Source: JBKBII01 sp046299415 (lineage in GTDB: Bacteria > Pseudomonadota > Gammaproteobacteria > Ectothiorhodospirales > Ectothiorhodospiraceae). From it: 64,000 nucleotides of DNA. The stretch is taken from positions 248,001 to 312,000 of the forward strand of contig JBKBII010000002.1 in assembly GCA_046299415.1 (NCBI GenBank). Reading direction: 5' to 3'. Positions 48,594-58,271 of the stretch are shown here, in pieces; position 1 is the stretch's first letter; every line of letters starts with the position of its first letter. The position numbers and the translations under genes were made by a program. The notes below the pieces were generated by a model. It saw only the letters and a list, made by a program, of their open reading frames with translations, was not told the origin of the DNA and made no database searches.

Positions 48594-49308
48594 GCGCAGC
48601 AGCGACTGGCTCTCCGGTATCGTCGGTACGTGGTTTGAGCGCGAATCGATAGCCACGGCCGCGCAGTGTCTCGATCAGGTTCAACGATCCATCAGGATCG
48701 AGCTTGCGACGCAGGCGACCGATCAACACCTCGATGACATTGCTTTCGCGATCAGCGTCGTGCTCGTACAAATAATCCGACAAGGCGTCCTTGCTCAGCA
48801 CCCGTCCGGCCTGTCGGGTCAACTGCAGCAGCAGGCGGTACTCAAAAGTGGTCAGCGCCACATCCTCACCATGCGCCCACACTTGGTCGGTCGCCGTATC
48901 GATCTTGATCGGGCCAAAATCCATCTTGCTCTGACCATCCTGCAAACTGCGTCGAACCAACGCACGAATACGCGCGCACAATTCCTCCATGTGAAAGGGC
49001 TTGGTCAGATAATCATCGGCGCCAGCCTCAAGACCCTCGACCTTGTCTTGCCAGCGATCGCGCGCGGTCAAGATCAATACGGGCAAGCGGGGTTTGGACT
49101 TGCGCACAGCACGAATCACATCAAGACCGGACATCGACGGCAGACCAAGATCGACGATCGCACAATCAGCCGCGTATTCCTCAAGTTGATACAAACCAAG
49201 CTGACCATCGGCCGCGGTATCCACACGCCAGCCCTCGCCGACAAGAGCGGCCTCGACGCGCTCACGCAGCGCGTCGTCGTCCTCCAGCACCGCAATCCTC
49301 AAATTCAT
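48586..49308 (-). CDS. phoP: Response regulator, PhoP/OmpR family
   Basis: 240 residues: receiver domain with acidic pocket E9-D11, phosphorylation site D53 (AIVDLGLP), the conserved Thr in ILTARD and Lys in YLTKPF, then an OmpR-type winged helix (about 125-225) ending NLIETLRGRGYRFAL. AGGAGG lies 5 nt before ATG 49308, the strongest ribosome-binding site in the window. The first gene of a regulator-kinase operon. A PepSY protein gene just upstream on the same strand may belong to the regulon. Confidence 0.92.
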   Translation of the reverse strand: MNLRIAVLEDDDALRERVEAALVGEGWRVDTAADGQLGLYQLEEYAADCAIVDLGLPSMSGLDVIRAVRKSKPRLPVLILTARDRWQDKVEGLEAGADDYLTKPFHMEELCARIRALVRRSLQDGQSKMDFGPIKIDTATDQVWAHGEDVALTTFEYRLLLQLTRQAGRVLSKDALSDYLYEHDADRESNVIEVLIGRLRRKLDPDGSLNLIETLRGRGYRFALKPRTDDTGEPVAAAHE

Positions 49309-49465
49309 GTATGCCTCCTGGTGATGATGAAAATCCCGGATTTCCGCCTCTGACCGAAGCCCCGCGCTCGAGACAGGCCGCTTTGTGAGTCGCTGACTTA
49401 AAAAAGCGCACGTCGATTGCACGTGGCAGCGAACTCATCGCCACCGACAGACGATCCGGCCCGCG

Positions 49466-50059
49466 CTATCGTCCGTTCCACGCCCCACCGATCGGCACCA
49501 CGTCGAAACCCCGGGAAGCATCCCCCGCTTCTGATCTCGGCTCCGGTGTCCGGCCCGCCTGGCCGATCTCGCGTTGCTCAGGCTGCGTGCTGCTGCTCGC
49601 GTCGCCCGAAGAGTTCGAATTCGACGGCGACGCGGTATCGGATTCTGGCGCGCCAGAAGATGGCACCCTGACCGTCCGCACATGCCCCTGCTCGGTGAGA
49701 ATCCTGATCTTATACGTGGAGTCACTGCTCGACCCGAGGTCGACCGGACGCACCGACAGAACCTGACCCGGAACCTGTTTGAGCGCCTCCCGGACTGCTT
49801 CGTCCGCACTCGGTGACTGAGCCCAGACCGACTCGAAGGCAGCCACGGTCAGCAACAAGGCCATGAGTGCGAGGGCCAAACCTCCGGATTGAAGAGGCCG
49901 CAGGGTCCCAAAATTCTGCGCTGTAATTTTTCTGCAGCGCGTCGCTCTGCACGCGGGACACGACACTCCGAGCGGAAACGGTCGCTGTCGACCGAGCGGC
50001 GCTCGATCCACGATGAGGCACGCGCTGATCCCTTCGGCAAATTTCATATCTGCGACCAT
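49466..50059 (-). CDS. PepSY domain membrane/periplasmic protein
   Basis: 197 residues if begun at ATG 50059 (GGGAG 9 nt upstream). A hydrophobic segment (about 61-79, ending VWA-QS) is followed by one PepSY domain: DEAVREALKQVPGQVLSVRP, YKIRILTEQGHVRTVRV. The C-terminal 60 residues are Ser/Pro/Glu-rich and disordered. PepSY proteins often sit next to PhoPQ-like systems and may modulate proteases or the sensor; this one precedes the regulator by about 157 bp on the same strand. The start is uncertain: the frame is open to 50281, and the true start could be nearer the signal segment. Confidence 0.7.
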   Translation of the reverse strand: MVADMKFAEGISACLIVDRAPLGRQRPFPLGVSCPACRATRCRKITAQNFGTLRPLQSGGLALALMALLLTVAAFESVWAQSPSADEAVREALKQVPGQVLSVRPVDLGSSSDSTYKIRILTEQGHVRTVRVPSSGAPESDTASPSNSNSSGDASSSTQPEQREIGQAGRTPEPRSEAGDASRGFDVVPIGGAWNGR

Positions 50060-51180
50060 TGCTCCGCGCTCCCTACCGATCCACGGATCGTTCGACGGCA
50101 AGCCGCTCCGCCGATATCGAACCCACGGACCTCCAGCGATCGAGACGTTGCGCTGCCAGCCCGCATTGAATGCGCCACGACGGTGGATGTCCGGCAGTGT
50201 TTGCGATACAGGCCATGGTCGGCCCAGGCTTACATCGTTGCCCTTTCCGCCACGCTCTTCAGGCTTTTGAGTGGCTCTCACCGTAAGACACCTGTCATTC
50301 GCAGAGCGGTTTTCGAACGCGGCTCAAGGCGGCTCGACCTGCTCACCGCCACAAAATCTGTACCGTTTTGGACGCTGTCGATGGTCGATCCATCACCTGG
50401 CAAGCCTGCGTGTAGGGCCATCATCGACTCCAATGCCTGTCGTCACCCATCGTGTAGCACCTAACCACGCGCGCGACACCGCTAACCGCGGTGCCTATCG
50501 GGGTGTTATTTCCCTCTCCGACAAGCTGCCGTCGCAAATCAACGGCCACGATTCGCCTTTTCGCTCGGATTCGCCGCCGGCTTCTGCGAACACCACAAAC
50601 CGCATCGATTCAGCAAGGCGAACATAACAGTCAAAATGCTGCGCCGGCGGACTGAATTGGCTCTGAAATACCGTCAAGATCCAAAATCGTGATCGAAATA
50701 AAGGCGGCGGTTACGGGCGGCCGGACAACTTCCGCCACACGATCGACCGTGGGCACGGCCCGCGATGGTGACAAAACCGTCTCGAAAAACACGATATCTA
50801 GCACCGAAAACCGCTAGAACTCATGCCTGGATTCTCGTCAGCACGAGCGTCCGCCTGAACCAGCCTGACGCCGATCACCCCCCGCGTCCGCGACCTTCGG
50901 CGCTACCCGCTCTCACACTTTCGAGCTGAAGCGTAAGACCAAAGATGCGATCGGCGCCAGCACATGGCACGATCGCCCTGTCTCCAATTGCCCGCCTACA
51001 GCGCTTGGCACCGCACGGATACGGCCTGCCTCGTCGCGATGACGCGAACCTCCAGCCGATCTCGGTCGCCCATGAAACGCTCGATATTCGAATACATTAA
51101 CGGGCGTACGCTCACCCGGGCGACTGAACCCAAGCGGATGATGGACGTCCGACGACCCGAAATTTGCACGGAGCACGATC
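50060..51180. other. 1.1-kb stretch without a recognisable gene
   Basis: The longest empty stretch in the window. Frames on both strands are short and arginine-rich. I see no repeats, terminators or RNA gene here. Confidence 0.5.
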
Positions 51181-51504
51181 ATGCGCTCAAACCCGACCGA
51201 AACTGAATGGTCCGACGATGCGACGTCCATTGAGGGTGAGGCGGGCGTCGCGGCCTTCGACGCGTTGCTCAGACCTTTCGCTCGCGGTGCGCTGCTCGCT
51301 GTGGATCAAGAACTTGACTTCTTTACCGTCGCCCGTGCGGTGCGCGACGATGACACGGCTCGGGTCCATGCCTGGCTTGTGGACGGAAAAATCACACACG
51401 TCACAGACGAGCAAGCCGAGCTTTGGCAGACCGGCGGCCATCGATTTCTTGCCGTCGTGCTTGCGCCTTGGGTGTTGATTCAACTCGTAGAACTGAAGCA
51501 CTGA
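51181..51504 (+). CDS. DUF2288 family protein
   Basis: 107 residues. ALLRPFARGALLAVDQELDFFTVARAVRDDDTARVHAWLVDGKI followed by QAELW and a hydrophobic end (FLAVVLAPWVLIQLVELK) matches the small cytosolic DUF2288 family, function unknown. CGGAG lies 7 nt before ATG 51181. Stands alone. Confidence 0.82.
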   Translation: MRSNPTETEWSDDATSIEGEAGVAAFDALLRPFARGALLAVDQELDFFTVARAVRDDDTARVHAWLVDGKITHVTDEQAELWQTGGHRFLAVVLAPWVLIQLVELKH

Positions 51505-51876
51505 GCGCAATCCTACGAAAACGTCAAAGAAAGCCGCGAGCGAAATGCAGCGCGAAACGTCCCGCTCGCGGCGAGCGAGACCCATGGCTAGGCGAGAGAA
51601 CCCGCACCACGCCACACGCGGTCCTTTGTGCCTATCGCGGCCCGAGCCTCGACCCACCTGGTCGCAAACCCATCCGGCGAATGCACGGCGATTGGGCAAG
51701 CGGCAACGTTCTTCGACGGTTCGCTTCACGAGCGCCGTTGGACCGTCATGTTTGAAGAACGGACGCCGTGTGTCCGATGATCAGATCTGAACATCAGATG
51801 CGCCAGCGTTTATCTTCAAGTCTCTTACTTTCAAGCCTCAGTCTTTGCCCATTTCAGCCCAACCCGGGAGCCGCGC
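51505..51876. other. Intergenic, no gene seen
   Basis: About 370 bp; overlapping short plus frames (51423-51755, 51545-51790) are shadows. Confidence 0.45.
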
Positions 51877-52263
51877 ATGATCGACGTTGAATTACTGCAG
51901 GATCTGGTCCAATCGATGCAATCTTTCGACGGCGCCGATGACCTTCAGTCGGACGACGAAGAAATCGACGCAATCGATGCCGACATCGATCTCGAAGCCG
52001 CGGCTCTTGCGGCGGACGATCATCCGATGACGCGGCGCATCGTGGCAATGATCGATACGCTCGACCTCGAACAACGCGCCGAGCTCGTCGCGCTGATGTG
52101 GATCGGGCGCGGTGACTTTACCGCCGAAGAATGGGACGTGGCCGTCGAAGAAGCGCTTGAGCGAGGCCAGGAGCACACCGGCGCCTATCTCATCGGCACA
52201 CCGCTCGTTGCCGACTATTGGCGCGAAGGTGCTTCTGCGATGGGGCTCGATCTCGAAGAATAG
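51877..52263 (+). CDS. DUF3775 family protein
   Basis: 128 residues, strongly acidic. The second half, MIDTLDLEQRAELVALMWIGRGDFTAEEWDVAVEEA, matches DUF3775, a small family of unknown function. The N-terminal half is Asp/Glu-rich and variable. GGGAG lies 6 nt before ATG 51877. Confidence 0.82.
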   Translation: MIDVELLQDLVQSMQSFDGADDLQSDDEEIDAIDADIDLEAAALAADDHPMTRRIVAMIDTLDLEQRAELVALMWIGRGDFTAEEWDVAVEEALERGQEHTGAYLIGTPLVADYWREGASAMGLDLEE

Positions 52264-52810
52264 CGACCGGCGGGGGCGGGTATCGCTGCAGCGCCAAACC
52301 GAGACAGGTGTTGCTCAAATCGCCGACCAGCGCGCGATACGGAGCAATACCCGCCCTGAGCGTGACGTACCTCACTCGTCACCTGCACGCGTCGCGCACA
52401 AAATGTCGCGGATGCGAAAGGCCCGGGGCAGCGCGATGGACACGGCGCACGCGCAGTGACAAGCGGGTACCCGAGTCCTTCAAAGCGGGCTCGGGCCGCG
52501 GATTGACGCATCTGAGGCCGGCTTTCGATATCGGTCATGCTGTATTGGCATGTCCTTGCGGGGGGGCTAAACCCGAACCCCGATCAAAATTCTCTCGAAA
52601 TAACCCAACGCTAAGACTCAATTGGAAGTCGCCCGTCGAGATCACCGGGCGAGAGCTCAGGCCGAAACCTCCAGAAGCCCTGGCGGGTTGAGTCTCGCGC
52701 CGGCCGGCGGCCAACAGCACGCGAGCCTGAATCGCCCCCCTGATACTGCAAGCACGCACGCACGGGCTACGACTTACGACTAGTGACTTATAACTAGTTA
52801 TGGCTGACCA
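52264..52810. other. Intergenic, no gene seen
   Basis: About 550 bp between convergent genes. Contains a small 14-bp direct duplication at its right end (52771-52798). The plus frame 52218-52691 has no family features. Confidence 0.45.
52771..52798. repeat. 14-bp direct duplication
   Basis: GACTTACGACTAGT directly followed by GACTTATAACTAGT (two mismatches), in AT-rich DNA downstream of the PilZ gene. Confidence 0.7.
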
Positions 52811-53113
52811 CTAATGATCATCATCAAAACGAACGGCGATTCCATCTTCAGTGACGCGCACGACTCGAGCCCGCACCTCAGGCGCGGAGGCACCGTCACC
52901 TAAAAAGCCCAGCACTTGCAACACCAATTCATCCTCAGCACTTAGATCGACAAAGGGAGCAAGCTCCTCGGGCCGGTCATCAGCGTTGAAATTCAGAAAC
53001 GCGCCACCGCCTGACAAGTCTGCGCAGGTGAAACGATGCACATGACCATCGACATTGCGCACACTGACCTCGACGGTCATCGGCAGCCGGGGAAATCTTC
53101 GGCGATCTTCCAT
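52811..53113 (-). CDS. PilZ domain protein
   Basis: 100 residues, a single PilZ domain. The c-di-GMP-binding arginine motif is RRRFPR (4-9), and the second motif is DLSGGGAFL (D/N-x-S-x2-G, about 33-41). A binding partner is not visible. Divergent to fccA. With two HDOD genes in the window, this is another likely link to c-di-GMP signalling. It starts MEDRRRFPRLPM. Confidence 0.85.
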   Translation of the reverse strand: MEDRRRFPRLPMTVEVSVRNVDGHVHRFTCADLSGGGAFLNFNADDRPEELAPFVDLSAEDELVLQVLGFLGDGASAPEVRARVVRVTEDGIAVRFDDDH

Positions 53114-53336
53114 AAGGTCTCTCGTGGCATTGGAGCGTTATGTAAACGACATGCTTTATGCTATATGAACGTCGGACTCGGCGGCTGTTCGCTGGCGTCA
53201 ATTTCGCCACGCTTAACCGCACGAGCCACGATTAGTCGACCCGGCACACGCACCGGGTAATTCTGAGGAGGAGCAGCTCATCACGGCTGCGAATGAGAAC
53301 GCGCAGAAGCGCTCACTTGTGGAGGAGTCCCACCGC

Positions 53337-53660
53337 ATGAAATTTCTATCGATTAAAAGCCTTGCTGCGGTCGCGCTGATCGCAACCCCAGCCTTCGCGA
53401 CTACGGCCTCGGCCGAAGACGTCACGTGGGCCGCCGTTGCCGGCTCATCGTGCTTCGCCTGCCACGGCGCCGCTGGCGCTGGAGCCGGCTCAGTGGTTGG
53501 CCTCGCCGGCTATCCTGAAGACCTGATGGTTTCGCAGATGAAAGCCTTCCGCGACGGCCAGCGCCCGGCAACGGTCATGAACCGTCACGCCAAGGGCTAC
53601 ACCGACGAGGAAATCGCCGCGATATCGGCATGGATCGCACAAAACACTGCGCAGAACTGA
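53337..53660 (+). CDS. fccA: Sulfide dehydrogenase cytochrome subunit FccA (monoheme)
   Basis: 107 residues: Sec signal (1-26, ending ASA-ED), one haem site CFACH (39-43), and the axial methionine in RPATVMNRHAKGYTDEEI, a segment typical of FccA. It passes electrons from FccB to other cytochromes in the periplasm. Chromatiaceae usually have a diheme FccA; this is the monoheme form. Start at ATG 53337 behind GGAGGAG; the GTG at 53319 overlaps that site. fccB follows on the same strand after 130 bp. Confidence 0.9.
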   Translation: MKFLSIKSLAAVALIATPAFATTASAEDVTWAAVAGSSCFACHGAAGAGAGSVVGLAGYPEDLMVSQMKAFRDGQRPATVMNRHAKGYTDEEIAAISAWIAQNTAQN

Positions 53661-53790
53661 TCCATCCGACGCTGATCCGCAACGTGGCCGACGGCCCGCT
53701 GTGGAGCGAACGGTTTTCATCCAAGGCACGAGCACAAAATTTTGCAACTCACGCAATGTTCGCTGCCCGAAACACTGGGGAACACGAATC

Positions 53791-55092
53791 ATGATCAACA
53801 TTAATCGTCGCAGTTTTCTAAAAGCAGCAGGCGTTGGCGGCGCAGTCGCCGTCACCGGAGTCGGCTGTGCCGCAAATGGCGCCCGAGCTGACCTCGGATC
53901 CGCACACGTCGTCGTGGTCGGCGGCGGTTCGGGCGGCGCCACAGCGGCCAAATACCTGAAGGTCTTCGCGCCCGAAGTTCAGGTTACCTTGATCGAACCC
54001 AATGCCACCTACTACACCTGTTACGGCTCGAACTGGGTCATCGGCGGCATCGCCTCGATGGACGACATCGGCCATAACTACGAAACGCTCAAGTCGAAGT
54101 ACGGCATCAATGTCGTTGCCGACAGCGTCACCGACGTCGATGCTTCCGGCAAAACTGTCCGCACAGCTGGTGGTCAGACGATCCGTTACGACCGCTTGGT
54201 GATGTCACCGGGGATCGACTTCAACTACGACGGCGTCGCAGGAATCACCGCATCCGATGCCAACCGCATCCCTCATGCGTGGAAAGCCGGCGAACAAACG
54301 CAGACGTTGCGCGCTCAGCTCGAAGCCATGCCCAATGGCGGCACCTTCGTAATGGTGGCTCCCGGCAACCCGTTCCGCTGCCCGCCTGGGCCGTACGAAC
54401 GCGCTTCGATGGTCGCCCACTACTTCAAGGCCAACAAGCCGCGGTCGAAGATCATCATCCTCGACAACAAGGAAAACTTCTCCAAGCAAGGCTTGTTCAC
54501 TGCAGGCTGGGATCGTTTCTACGGGGACATGATCGAGTGGGTCCCAAGTTCGCGCGGCGGCCAGGTCGAAGAAGTCGACACCTCGACGCTCACCTGCATC
54601 TCGGACGGCGGCTTCACCCGCGTCAAAGCCGATGTGCTCAACTTCGTGCCGTCGCAGCGCGCCGGTGAGATCGCCGCCAAAGCCGGTCTGACCAACGACG
54701 TAGGCTGGTGCCCGGTCAATCAGCAGACCTTCGAGTCGACGATTCACGCGAACATCCACGTCATCGGTGATGCGTCGGTCGCGGGCGCAATGCCGAAGTC
54801 GGGCCACTCGGCTAACAACCAGGGCAAGGTTGCCGCAGCGTCCATCATCCGCAGCCTGCGCGGCCAGGATCCGCTGGTTCCATCGACGACGAACACCTGC
54901 TACTCGCTCGTTGCGCCCGACTACGCGATCTCGGTCGCTGCCGTTTACACACTCGGGAGCGACGGCACGATCGTCGGTGTCGAAGGCGCTGGTGGTTTGT
55001 CACCGGCTGACGCCGACGACAATGTTCGCGCCGCCGAAGCGCGTTACACCCAGGGCTGGTACGACGGCATTACCTCGGACATCTTCTCCTGA
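53791..55092 (+). CDS. fccB: Sulfide dehydrogenase flavoprotein subunit FccB
   Basis: 433 residues. Tat signal (NRRSFLKAAG ... GARA), FAD motif VVVGGGSGGATAAKYL, YYTCYGSN with Cys77 matching the covalent FAD cysteine, and the two further conserved cysteines in PFRCPPGPYERAS and GWCPVN that form the redox disulfide in Allochromatium. The C-terminal FCSD flavin-binding domain follows. It oxidises sulfide to sulfane sulfur in the periplasm and donates to FccA. A weak G-rich ribosome-binding site precedes ATG 53791; the open frame to 53701 is not conserved. A bidirectional terminator follows. Confidence 0.95.
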   Translation: MININRRSFLKAAGVGGAVAVTGVGCAANGARADLGSAHVVVVGGGSGGATAAKYLKVFAPEVQVTLIEPNATYYTCYGSNWVIGGIASMDDIGHNYETLKSKYGINVVADSVTDVDASGKTVRTAGGQTIRYDRLVMSPGIDFNYDGVAGITASDANRIPHAWKAGEQTQTLRAQLEAMPNGGTFVMVAPGNPFRCPPGPYERASMVAHYFKANKPRSKIIILDNKENFSKQGLFTAGWDRFYGDMIEWVPSSRGGQVEEVDTSTLTCISDGGFTRVKADVLNFVPSQRAGEIAAKAGLTNDVGWCPVNQQTFESTIHANIHVIGDASVAGAMPKSGHSANNQGKVAAASIIRSLRGQDPLVPSTTNTCYSLVAPDYAISVAAVYTLGSDGTIVGVEGAGGLSPADADDNVRAAEARYTQGWYDGITSDIFS

Positions 55093-55162
55093 TCCGAAGT
55101 TGCCGACCGGGGGAGTATCAACGCCCTCGGTTCAGTTCGCATTGATCGAGTCTAGCGGTTTT

Positions 55163-55199
55163 AAAAAAAGGCGACACCACATGTGGTGTCGCCTTTTTT
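55163..55199. terminator. Bidirectional rho-independent terminator
   Basis: A perfect 24-bp palindrome (55170-55193, arms GGCGACACCACA) flanked by A7 on the left and T6 on the right. It lies between convergent fccB and the alpha/beta hydrolase gene and suits both. Confidence 0.95.
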
Positions 55200-55372
55200 A
55201 TGCAATGCCTTTGTGACGCAGTCGCTCGCTGGAATGACCCTTTCAAGGCCTCGCGCCCGATATTCAATCGATGCGTTTCAGGCGTTCGCCCACGGACCGC
55301 GGCGCTACGGCGCCTGAATGCCCCCCTCACACGAGCCCCATTGAGATCTCGGCAAACGACGGCGGATCAGCC

Positions 55373-56344
55373 TCAACGGGGCTGTGAGAGACGACCCAAA
55401 AACGGTAGCAACACGCGAAGTACCTCAGCGCGATTCGTGTGATGCGGAATATGTCCCACACCCGGCATCAAGTGAATTTCGATGCCGGGCACGATCGGGG
55501 CCAATCGCTCGCCGTGATTCCAGAACGGAACAATTTCGTCAGCATCACCGTGGATCACCATCAAGGGGCGATCGATCGAACCATAACGCGGCGACAGCGA
55601 CTGCAAGAACTCGTTGGACCGCTCCACATCCCCGGCATTGATCAAGAACGTTCGCGGTCGCAGCGCAAGACGCGCCGCAATCCGTTCCGCGTATCCATCA
55701 GGCACGGGCTGCGGCGCGGCAACCGACTCAACAGCCTCATCAAGCACCCACCACCCCACGGGCAGCAGCAAGGTTCGTGCAAAACCAGCACCGATCCAAG
55801 CCAAACCTGCAATTTCGTAGGCCGCCCCGAGAGAACCGGCCCAATGTCCGGTGACCCCGGCGATCAACACGCCACCAGCGACCCGCTCGCGATGCTCAAC
55901 CAGCGCGGCCATTACGATCGCGCCCGCCCAGGAATGACCGATCACAATCGGCTTTTCGAGCCCGAGCGCCTGCGCCGCATCGAGCAGGATCATGGCCTGC
56001 GCCGAGGGATCGAATTGGCGCCCCGGTTGCCGCGTGCTGTACCCGAAACCTGGGCGATCGACACTCACTACACGAAAACCCGCCTCGGCCAACGATTCGC
56101 CCAAGCTACTGTCGAGATCGCGCAAATTTGAGCTCGCACCGTGGATCAACAGCACGCCGGGCGCATCATCCGGGCCACGCACCCGGGCATGGATTCGCTC
56201 GTCACCGACGGACACTTCGACCCCGACTGGCGGGTAAAGGCGTTCAATCGCGCGCTCACCCACGGCCGTGATCACTGCAAGAACGATCACTAGACCAACC
56301 AACATGGCACCCATCGAAGTCGCCACGATCATCGTCTTTGACAC
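55373..56344 (-). CDS. Membrane-anchored alpha/beta hydrolase
   Basis: 323 residues. An N-terminal hydrophobic helix (about 8-28) anchors it, probably facing the periplasm. LLIHGASSN gives the oxyanion loop, the nucleophile elbow is GHSWAG, the acid lies in VIHGDADEIVP and the histidine in GVGHIPHH. Substrate unknown. Start at GTG 56344, preceded by GGGAGG at 8 nt; the open frame to 56446 is not conserved. Convergent with fccB. Confidence 0.84.
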   Translation of the reverse strand: MSKTMIVATSMGAMLVGLVIVLAVITAVGERAIERLYPPVGVEVSVGDERIHARVRGPDDAPGVLLIHGASSNLRDLDSSLGESLAEAGFRVVSVDRPGFGYSTRQPGRQFDPSAQAMILLDAAQALGLEKPIVIGHSWAGAIVMAALVEHRERVAGGVLIAGVTGHWAGSLGAAYEIAGLAWIGAGFARTLLLPVGWWVLDEAVESVAAPQPVPDGYAERIAARLALRPRTFLINAGDVERSNEFLQSLSPRYGSIDRPLMVIHGDADEIVPFWNHGERLAPIVPGIEIHLMPGVGHIPHHTNRAEVLRVLLPFLGRLSQPR

Positions 56345-56501
56345 GCGCCAGACCTCCCAACCTCTTGATTCACGCGCCGACAGCGATCCCCACAAGACTC
56401 GATTAGCCGGCCCGGGGGCGCGATCGACCGCGCCCCCGATCGTCAATGGGATCGATACAGTTTCGACCCGACGTCATCGATTTCGGGACTGTCCGCACCT
56501 G

Positions 56502-57287
56502 TCAACGCGACAGCGAACGCTCAGCGCTACTTTTGGCTACTCGCGCGACACAGGGGCTCGCTGACGGCTCGACCGACAACCCAGTGTCGTCATCGATAGA
56601 CTTCGCCGGTACCACCGGCGCCGACAGTGACGCCACAGCGTCCGGCTCCATGTCTACCCCAGTACCATGCGCGATGTCTGGCCCGACCACGGCTTGTCCC
56701 AGCGCACCGCTGGCAACGGCAACGTAATCGCGCAACGCAGCACGCAAATAGCCGCCAATCACCAGCGACAGTGCCAAGCCACCAACGCACAGTGCCCACG
56801 CGACCGCTCCAACCGCCAGATTTGGGCGTATTGCCAATTCACTTTGAAGCACAACCGCAAGCACCGGACCACCGATAACCGTAAGAAGGGTCACCCCCTC
56901 GGCGACTCGCCGGCGACGTGAAAGCGCGACCACAGTCAATCGATCCTGTGCGAGACCACCGCCACGGTCCACCGTTCGAAAGCCTGCCTCTGACGGCAAC
57001 GAGACGGGCGAATTCACACTGCGTTCCGCCAGCTTGCGAGTATCAGGCCGCAGACGCTCAAGGTGCTGAACGATAAAAAACAAATAAAGTCCTGCAATGC
57101 TCAGCATGGCACCGGCACCCAAAGGCACCACCGACACCGCCCACTCAGCAGGAAGTAAAATCCACACCAACCCACTGCTCGCCAACACCAAGATGGGCAA
57201 GCCGCGTTCGCCAAAGCTCAGGACGGCGCCCAACAGATCGAAGCGTTCCCGCCCAAGTACCGATGACATCATGATCTTCCCGCCCAT
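56502..57287 (-). CDS. Hypothetical inner membrane protein
   Basis: 261 residues, not recognised. About four hydrophobic segments (near 30-46, 52-75, 132-152, 158-180). Between the pairs lies a cytosolic-looking polar loop containing QHLERLRPDTRKLAERSVN. The last 80 residues are polar and Ser/Ala/Asp-rich. It lies 157 bp upstream of the alpha/beta hydrolase gene on the same strand, so the two could be co-transcribed. Start uncertain (ATG 57287, 57272 or 57269; none with a clear Shine-Dalgarno). Confidence 0.6.
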   Translation of the reverse strand: MGGKIMMSSVLGRERFDLLGAVLSFGERGLPILVLASSGLVWILLPAEWAVSVVPLGAGAMLSIAGLYLFFIVQHLERLRPDTRKLAERSVNSPVSLPSEAGFRTVDRGGGLAQDRLTVVALSRRRRVAEGVTLLTVIGGPVLAVVLQSELAIRPNLAVGAVAWALCVGGLALSLVIGGYLRAALRDYVAVASGALGQAVVGPDIAHGTGVDMEPDAVASLSAPVVPAKSIDDDTGLSVEPSASPCVARVAKSSAERSLSR

Positions 57288-57884
57288 CTTTGACTACGCC
57301 GCCCATAGACCATGATCCAATAGGCGCCGGCGCCCCGGCCGCAGACTGTACTGGCTCAATCGAACTTTGAGCCCTGCCGACGGCCATCGATCTTGTCGAG
57401 CCCAATGCAACTGATCCGTGATCGCAAAACAGGCTGGATCCCTTCCGCCCCAAGAAGGGCCCCAAAATGGCTGTGCTGACACAGTGCTGGGCGGCGCGGT
57501 GCCCGGACCCTCGCCTGACGACTTGTGATGCCTCGGTTACTGCATCTCGGATGCCCGGCGCCGAATTCTACTCGCGGCTCTTTTCAGAGTTTTCCTTCAA
57601 GAAAGTAAGCCGGCAGCGAAGTCCGTTCACCGAATTCATCACGCTTGCGTGACGCGAACGATCAATCCCGTTGGTGCTCAGGCGTCAGACTTTAAAGCGT
57701 CTGGCCATCGATTGAGCCGGGCGTACATGGCACGACGTGACCTGGCATTTCTGAGGCACCCCGCAGAGCACCAATATGGCTGAAAGCGAAACCCACGATC
57801 ACCATCCAACGGTGATCACCGGCGACTCGCGGGAACGACGACCCGAGCCGCGGCTGCTCCACACACTTTCGTCGACGACGGGCG
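57288..57884. other. Intergenic, no gene seen
   Basis: About 600 bp. A 61-codon plus frame at 57467-57652 shows no family features. Confidence 0.45.
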
Positions 57885-58106
57885 TCAAGCGTTGAGATCC
57901 GGAATCGCACGGCTGCGCAACCGCTCGATGGCATCCTTGATCGCGAGTTTGCGCTTCTTTAAGCGGCGCATTGCTAGGGCATCAACCGTCGATTGCGCAG
58001 CCATCGCGTCGATTGCCAAGTCCAGCGCACGATGCTCGGCCTCCCACTCGGCCAACCGCGCCTGAACTTCCGCACGCTCTGTTTCATCCAAGTCCATCAC
58101 GTTCAT
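57885..58106 (-). CDS. DUF465 (YdcH-like) small protein
   Basis: 73 residues, helical coiled coil. LAEWEAEHRALDLAIDAM followed by DALAMRRLKKRKLAIKDAIERL is the DUF465 pattern, with the Arg-Leu-Lys-Lys-Arg-Lys-Leu core. Function unknown. Divergent from the alpha/beta hydrolase gene at 58272; start codon choice (58106 or 58097) is uncertain. Confidence 0.85.
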   Translation of the reverse strand: MNVMDLDETERAEVQARLAEWEAEHRALDLAIDAMAAQSTVDALAMRRLKKRKLAIKDAIERLRSRAIPDLNA

Positions 58107-58271
58107 CCAAGTCGATCATCGTCCGTCGCGAGAGCCCGCCCCGCCCGCCATTCCCACCGATCGCCGCCGCCACCGCGATTTGCCGCTGCCATTCGCTACA
58201 TCATCAAAGACCGAAGCCTGATAGCACTGGTCGGCCATCAGCCCACGCCGATCTTTTTTCAAGGAGGTGCC

